This document shows positions 60,885 to 64,000 of a stretch of 64,000 bases of DNA, one piece after another (positions within the stretch are counted from its first letter, which is position 1; each line of letters opens with the position of its first letter). The DNA comes from Methanomassiliicoccales archaeon LGM-DZ1 (GTDB lineage: Archaea; Thermoplasmatota; Thermoplasmata; Methanomassiliicoccales; Methanomethylophilaceae). The DNA is taken from contig CP115556.1 of the NCBI GenBank assembly GCA_030168595.1, positions 806,001-870,000 of the forward strand, written 5' to 3'. Made by a program: the position numbers and the translations under genes. The notes below the pieces were generated by a model that was not told where the DNA came from, did no database searches, and saw nothing but the letters and a program-made list of their open reading frames with translations.

Positions 60885-62201
60885 TCAGAGAGGCGGGTCC
60901 TTCCTGATGCCCGCCTTCCAGTCCCTGATCGCCTTCAGCCTGCGGGCGTAATACTTCTCGTCGCCCTTGGTGCCGGGAACGTAGTACCTCCTGTCCCTGA
61001 GCGAGTCCGGAAGACACTGCATCTTCGTGATCTTCTCCTCCGAGGCCTCGGCATGCTGGTACCCCTTCCCGTAGCCGAGGCCCTCCATGAGCTTGGTGGG
61101 CGCATTGCGTATCTGCATGGGCACAGGCTCCCCGGGGGAATGGTGGACGTCCCAGAGAGCGTGCCCTATGGCCATGGGCACCGCATTGGTCCTCGGGGCC
61201 ATCGACATGTAGATAGCCGTCTCCGCGAGGATGAGCGCGCTCTCCCTCTCGCCGAGCTCCGAGCAGGCCTCGTAGCAGGCCGCTGCCATCTCCATGGCGG
61301 TGCTGTCGGCCAGACCGACGGTCTCCGGGGCGGCCTCCATCAGCCTCCTGGCTATGTACTTGGGGTCCTCCCCTCCCGCGAGCATCCTCGCCAGCCAGTA
61401 GACCGCCGCGTCCGGGTCGGTGTTCCGCATCCCCTCGTGGAAGGCCGAGATGATGTTGTAGTGCTCCTCGCCGTTCCGGTCGTAGCGGACCGCACGGTCC
61501 CCGAGGCTCCCACTGATCGCCTCCTTGGTAACGATATCCCCGCCGGACAGCTCGACCGCGGTCTCGAAGGCGTTCAGCGCCGCGCGGGCATCGCCGTCGG
61601 CGAAGGCGGCGATCCTTCTCAGGCCGGCGTCGGAGCATTCAATGCTCCTGCCCGGGAAGCCCTCGGCGGCCGCCTTCTTCAGAAGGGCGGTTATGTCCCC
61701 CTCGGACAGCTTCGAGAGGACGAAGACCTTGCAGCGGGACAGCAGGGCCGAGTTCAGCTCGAACGAGGGGTTCTCGGTGGTGGCGCCGATGAGGGTTATG
61801 CTCCCCTTCTCCATGTACGGCAGGAACTCGTCCTGCTGGGTCCTGCTGAAGCGGTGAATCTCGTCCACGAAGAGCACGGTCCTTCCGCCGCGAGAGGCCC
61901 TCGCCTCGGCGTCCGACATGATCCTCCTGATCTCCGGGACACCGTCTTTGACGGCCGATATCGATACGAACTCTGCCCCCGTGGAACGCGCGATTATCCC
62001 TGCCAAAGTGGTCTTCCCGGTGCCGGGAGGGCCCCAGAGGATCATCGAGGGCACCCTGTCCGCCTCGATGGCGTGCCTCAGGAACTTCCCCTTCCCGAGG
62101 AGGGCCTCCTGCCCCACATACCCGTCCAGGGTCTTCGGGCGCATCCTGCTGGCCAGGGGCTCGGGGTCCTCGGTCCCTGTATCCAATGATGTCTGGGTCA
62201 T
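60885..62201 (-). CDS. rarA: RarA/MgsA-family AAA ATPase, paralogue 2
   Basis: A 438-residue replication-associated recombination protein. SRMRPKTLDGYVGQEALLGKG starts the AAA module, with Walker A LWGPPGTGKTTLAG, Walker B VLFVDEIHRF, sensor IGATTENPSFELNSALLSRC, and the MgsA C-terminal part (YWLARMLAGGEDPKYIARRLME). Its start overlaps the stop of an upstream paralogue with the same architecture. RarA acts at stalled forks with clamp and single-strand binding proteins. Confidence 0.92.
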   Translation of the reverse strand: MTQTSLDTGTEDPEPLASRMRPKTLDGYVGQEALLGKGKFLRHAIEADRVPSMILWGPPGTGKTTLAGIIARSTGAEFVSISAVKDGVPEIRRIMSDAEARASRGGRTVLFVDEIHRFSRTQQDEFLPYMEKGSITLIGATTENPSFELNSALLSRCKVFVLSKLSEGDITALLKKAAAEGFPGRSIECSDAGLRRIAAFADGDARAALNAFETAVELSGGDIVTKEAISGSLGDRAVRYDRNGEEHYNIISAFHEGMRNTDPDAAVYWLARMLAGGEDPKYIARRLMEAAPETVGLADSTAMEMAAACYEACSELGERESALILAETAIYMSMAPRTNAVPMAIGHALWDVHHSPGEPVPMQIRNAPTKLMEGLGYGKGYQHAEASEEKITKMQCLPDSLRDRRYYVPGTKGDEKYYARRLKAIRDWKAGIRKDPPL

Positions 62202-63583
62202 TCGGGAGGCTCCCCGCGGCGGCCGGCCTTCCAGTCCCGGATCCCCTGCAGGCGCTTGGAGATGTACGCCTCGTTGCCGCGGTTCCCCGGCTCATAGTAG
62301 ATCCTGTCCTTCAGGCCGTCCGGAAGGCACTGCATCTTCGTGACCTTGGCCTCGGTCCCCTCGGGGTACTGGTATCCCTTCCCGTATCCCAGCTGCTCCA
62401 TGAGCTTCGTCTCGGCGTTCCTGAGCTGCATGGGGACGGGCTCGTTCGGCTTCCCGCGGACGTCCGCCATCGCGCTCTCTATAGCCTTCGCGACGGAATC
62501 CGACCTGGGGGCGAGGGAGAGGTATATCGCCGTCTGCGCGAGCGCGAAGCGGCATTCGGGCATGCCCATGTTCTTGCAGGCGAAGAAGCAGGACACCGCC
62601 TGCAGCATGGCATTGGGGTCGGCCATGCCGACGTCGTCCCCCGAGAACTCGATCATCCTCCTGGCGATGTAGCAGGGGTCCTCCCCGCCGTCCAGCATCC
62701 TCGCCAGCCAGTAGACCGCGGCGTCCGGGTCCGAGTTCCTCATGGACTTGTGGAACGCGGATATGAGGTTGTAGTGCTCCTCGCCCGTCTTGTCGTAGAG
62801 GAGGGAGCGCCTGCTGACGCAGTCGGCGACGGCTTCCTCGGACACCATGATGGCCCCGTTCTCCTTCGGGGAGTCCGAGGCGGCCGCCTCGAGGGTGTTG
62901 AGGGCGGTGCGGGCATCGCCGTTGGCGAACCTCGCGATGACATGCGCCAGGTCGTCCGATATCACCGCCTTCGTCCCCGGGAACCCCTTCTCGGCGGCGC
63001 GGAGGACCAGCCCCGCGACGTCGTCCTCGGACAGCGCCTTCAGGACGAACACCTTGCAACGGGACAGCAGCGCCGAGTTCACGTGGAACGACGGGTTCTC
63101 GGTGGTGGCGCCGATGAGGATGATGCTGCCTTTCTCCACATAAGGCAGGAACGCGTCCTGCTGGGCCTTGTTGAAACGGTGGATCTCGTCCACGAACAGC
63201 ACGGTCCTCCTCCCGGACGCACGCCTCTTCTCGGCGGCGTCCATGATCGCGCGGACCTCCTTCGCGCTGCCGGTGACCGCCGAGAAGGGGATGAACTCGG
63301 CCGAGGTGCGGACGGCGATTATGTGCGCCAAGGTCGTCTTCCCGACGCCCGGCGGGCCCCAGAGAATCATGGACTGCATGCGGTCCTGCTCGATCATCAT
63401 CCTCAGCACCTTGCCTTCGCCGAGCAGGTGCTCCTGGCCGACGAAACCGTCCAGGCTGTCCGGGCGCATCCGCCCTGCCAGCGGCTCCCCCGGCCCGCGG
63501 ACGGGCTTCCGGGCCGATTTCGGCTCGTCTCCGAAAAGCGTTGTCTGCGCCGTGACCTTCCCCTCCTTCTTCATGGACAGCAT
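62198..63583 (-). CDS. rarA: RarA/MgsA-family AAA ATPase, paralogue 1
   Basis: About 461 residues with the same domains as its neighbour: GRMRPDSLDGFVGQEHLLGEG, Walker A LWGPPGVGKTTLAH, Walker B VLFVDEIHRFNKAQQ, IGATTENPSFHVNSALLSRC, and YWLARMLDGGEDPCYIARRMIE. It alone has a 25-residue N-terminal extension with QTTLFGD, which resembles an archaeal PCNA-binding motif. The start may be ATG 63583 or ATG 63574. It is the promoter-proximal gene of the pair. Confidence 0.92.
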   Translation of the reverse strand: MLSMKKEGKVTAQTTLFGDEPKSARKPVRGPGEPLAGRMRPDSLDGFVGQEHLLGEGKVLRMMIEQDRMQSMILWGPPGVGKTTLAHIIAVRTSAEFIPFSAVTGSAKEVRAIMDAAEKRRASGRRTVLFVDEIHRFNKAQQDAFLPYVEKGSIILIGATTENPSFHVNSALLSRCKVFVLKALSEDDVAGLVLRAAEKGFPGTKAVISDDLAHVIARFANGDARTALNTLEAAASDSPKENGAIMVSEEAVADCVSRRSLLYDKTGEEHYNLISAFHKSMRNSDPDAAVYWLARMLDGGEDPCYIARRMIEFSGDDVGMADPNAMLQAVSCFFACKNMGMPECRFALAQTAIYLSLAPRSDSVAKAIESAMADVRGKPNEPVPMQLRNAETKLMEQLGYGKGYQYPEGTEAKVTKMQCLPDGLKDRIYYEPGNRGNEAYISKRLQGIRDWKAGRRGEPPE

Positions 63584-63618
63584 AAGGATTAACTAGATAA
63601 ACGCTAGACGGAGGGCAG

Positions 63619-64000
63619 ATGCACGGAACCGATGTCCTGACCTCTGAGCCCCGCACCGCGCTCAGGGCGATGGCGGTGCCGATAGTGATCTCGCTTCTGG
63701 TGGCCCAGATCAACGCGTTCGCGGACACCTTCTGGTGCTCCGGGCTGGGAGGGGAGGCGCTGGCCGCCCTGGGGCTGGGGATTCCCATGTACGCCGTCGT
63801 CGCCGGGATCGGGAATGGGATGGGGATCGGCATCTCCGCCGCCGGGGCCAACAGGATAGGCGCGGGGAAGAGGGACGAGGCCGCCGAGATCGTCAGGCAG
63901 GCCATCCCCGCGATGCTCATCGTCTCCCTCGCTGCCGCTCTGCTCTTCCTTCTGGCCGGGAGGCCCGTGGTGGATTGGATGGGAAGCGGCGGAAGCGTCA
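63619..64000 (+). CDS. MATE-family efflux transporter (5' part)
   Basis: The first 127 residues of a multidrug/toxin exporter run to the window edge without a stop. TALRAMAVPIVISLLVAQIN, the NAFADTFWCSGLGGEALAAL signature and GIGNGMGIGISAAGANRIGAG are typical of MATE proteins. GGAGGG precedes the ATG. It is divergent from the RarA pair with a 35-base gap. Confidence 0.9.
   Translation, partial: MHGTDVLTSEPRTALRAMAVPIVISLLVAQINAFADTFWCSGLGGEALAALGLGIPMYAVVAGIGNGMGIGISAAGANRIGAGKRDEAAEIVRQAIPAMLIVSLAAALLFLLAGRPVVDWMGSGGSV

Overview
The window is archaeal chromosome. Archaea-specific genes run throughout: aIF2-alpha, Nop10, PAC2-type proteasome chaperone, CCA-adding enzyme, RadA, TrmG10, the two ether-lipid enzymes GGGP synthase and DGGGP synthase, Nop5, family B polymerase and ribosomal protein L15e. 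Many start codons lie about 25-30 nt after a TATA-like box, which suggests leaderless transcripts. Three features point by inference to the Methanomassiliicoccales (Thermoplasmatota): high GC, IS110 and BspA-like accessory genes, and the behaviour of TAG. I read the stops of about 60 genes and none ends in TAG; nearly all use TGA and four use TAA. In two genes a single TAG lies in frame inside an otherwise continuous protein, a TetR-type regulator at 6985 and a PPC/DUF296 protein at 19091. This is what a pyrrolysine-decoding archaeon would show, although no pyl gene is in the window.

Layout. 1-2500: translation/proteasome operon, intron-containing tRNA-Tyr, MntP. 2521-5372: a CARF-like winged-helix protein followed by an AAA ATPase with a TOPRIM-like end, a possible two-gene defence or stress cassette. 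5505-13987: ferredoxin-like protein, acetyltransferase, amber-containing TetR, cardiolipin-synthase-like PLD protein, LUD protein, PHP phosphoesterase, 5'-deoxyadenosine deaminase, metallo-beta-lactamase protein, CCA enzyme. 14114-18679: radA with a repeat-rich leader, trmG10, and the two lipid prenyltransferases in tandem. 18767-25429: amber-containing PPC protein, a YRSDR-repeat disordered protein, an AlbA_2 membrane protein overlapping a larE-larB-larC nickel-pincer operon with a 47-aa RHH protein, a frameshifted flavodoxin, tRNA-Leu. 25534-33961: poorly characterised genes including a cysteine-depleted radical-SAM-like protein, an aldehyde dehydrogenase relative lacking the catalytic Cys, a BspA-like surface protein broken by TGA, and three more tRNAs.

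33962-35760 holds an IS110-family element next to tRNA-Gly. 35769-41150: rtcA, archaeal riboflavin reductase, mtnA plus class II aldolase, nop5. mtnA and the aldolase together with dadD could recycle 5'-deoxyadenosine made by radical SAM enzymes. A DUF4143 ATPase with 33-bp tandem repeats upstream separates this from ychF and polB. 46845-51088 is an AT-richer metal or corrinoid uptake island: ABC ATPase plus methyltransferase, divergent from a dockerin-bearing binding protein and a permease. It is flanked by same-orientation copies of one small gene, intact on the right and decayed twice on the left. 51600-60483: 47-bp repeats, L15e, DUF169, a double-rubredoxin glutamate-synthase-like protein, a THUMP protein with a lost PP-loop, TauE plus DUF1634, and a diaminobutyrate decarboxylase/aminotransferase pair that would give 1,3-diaminopropane. 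The end carries two tandem RarA paralogues and the start of a MATE transporter.
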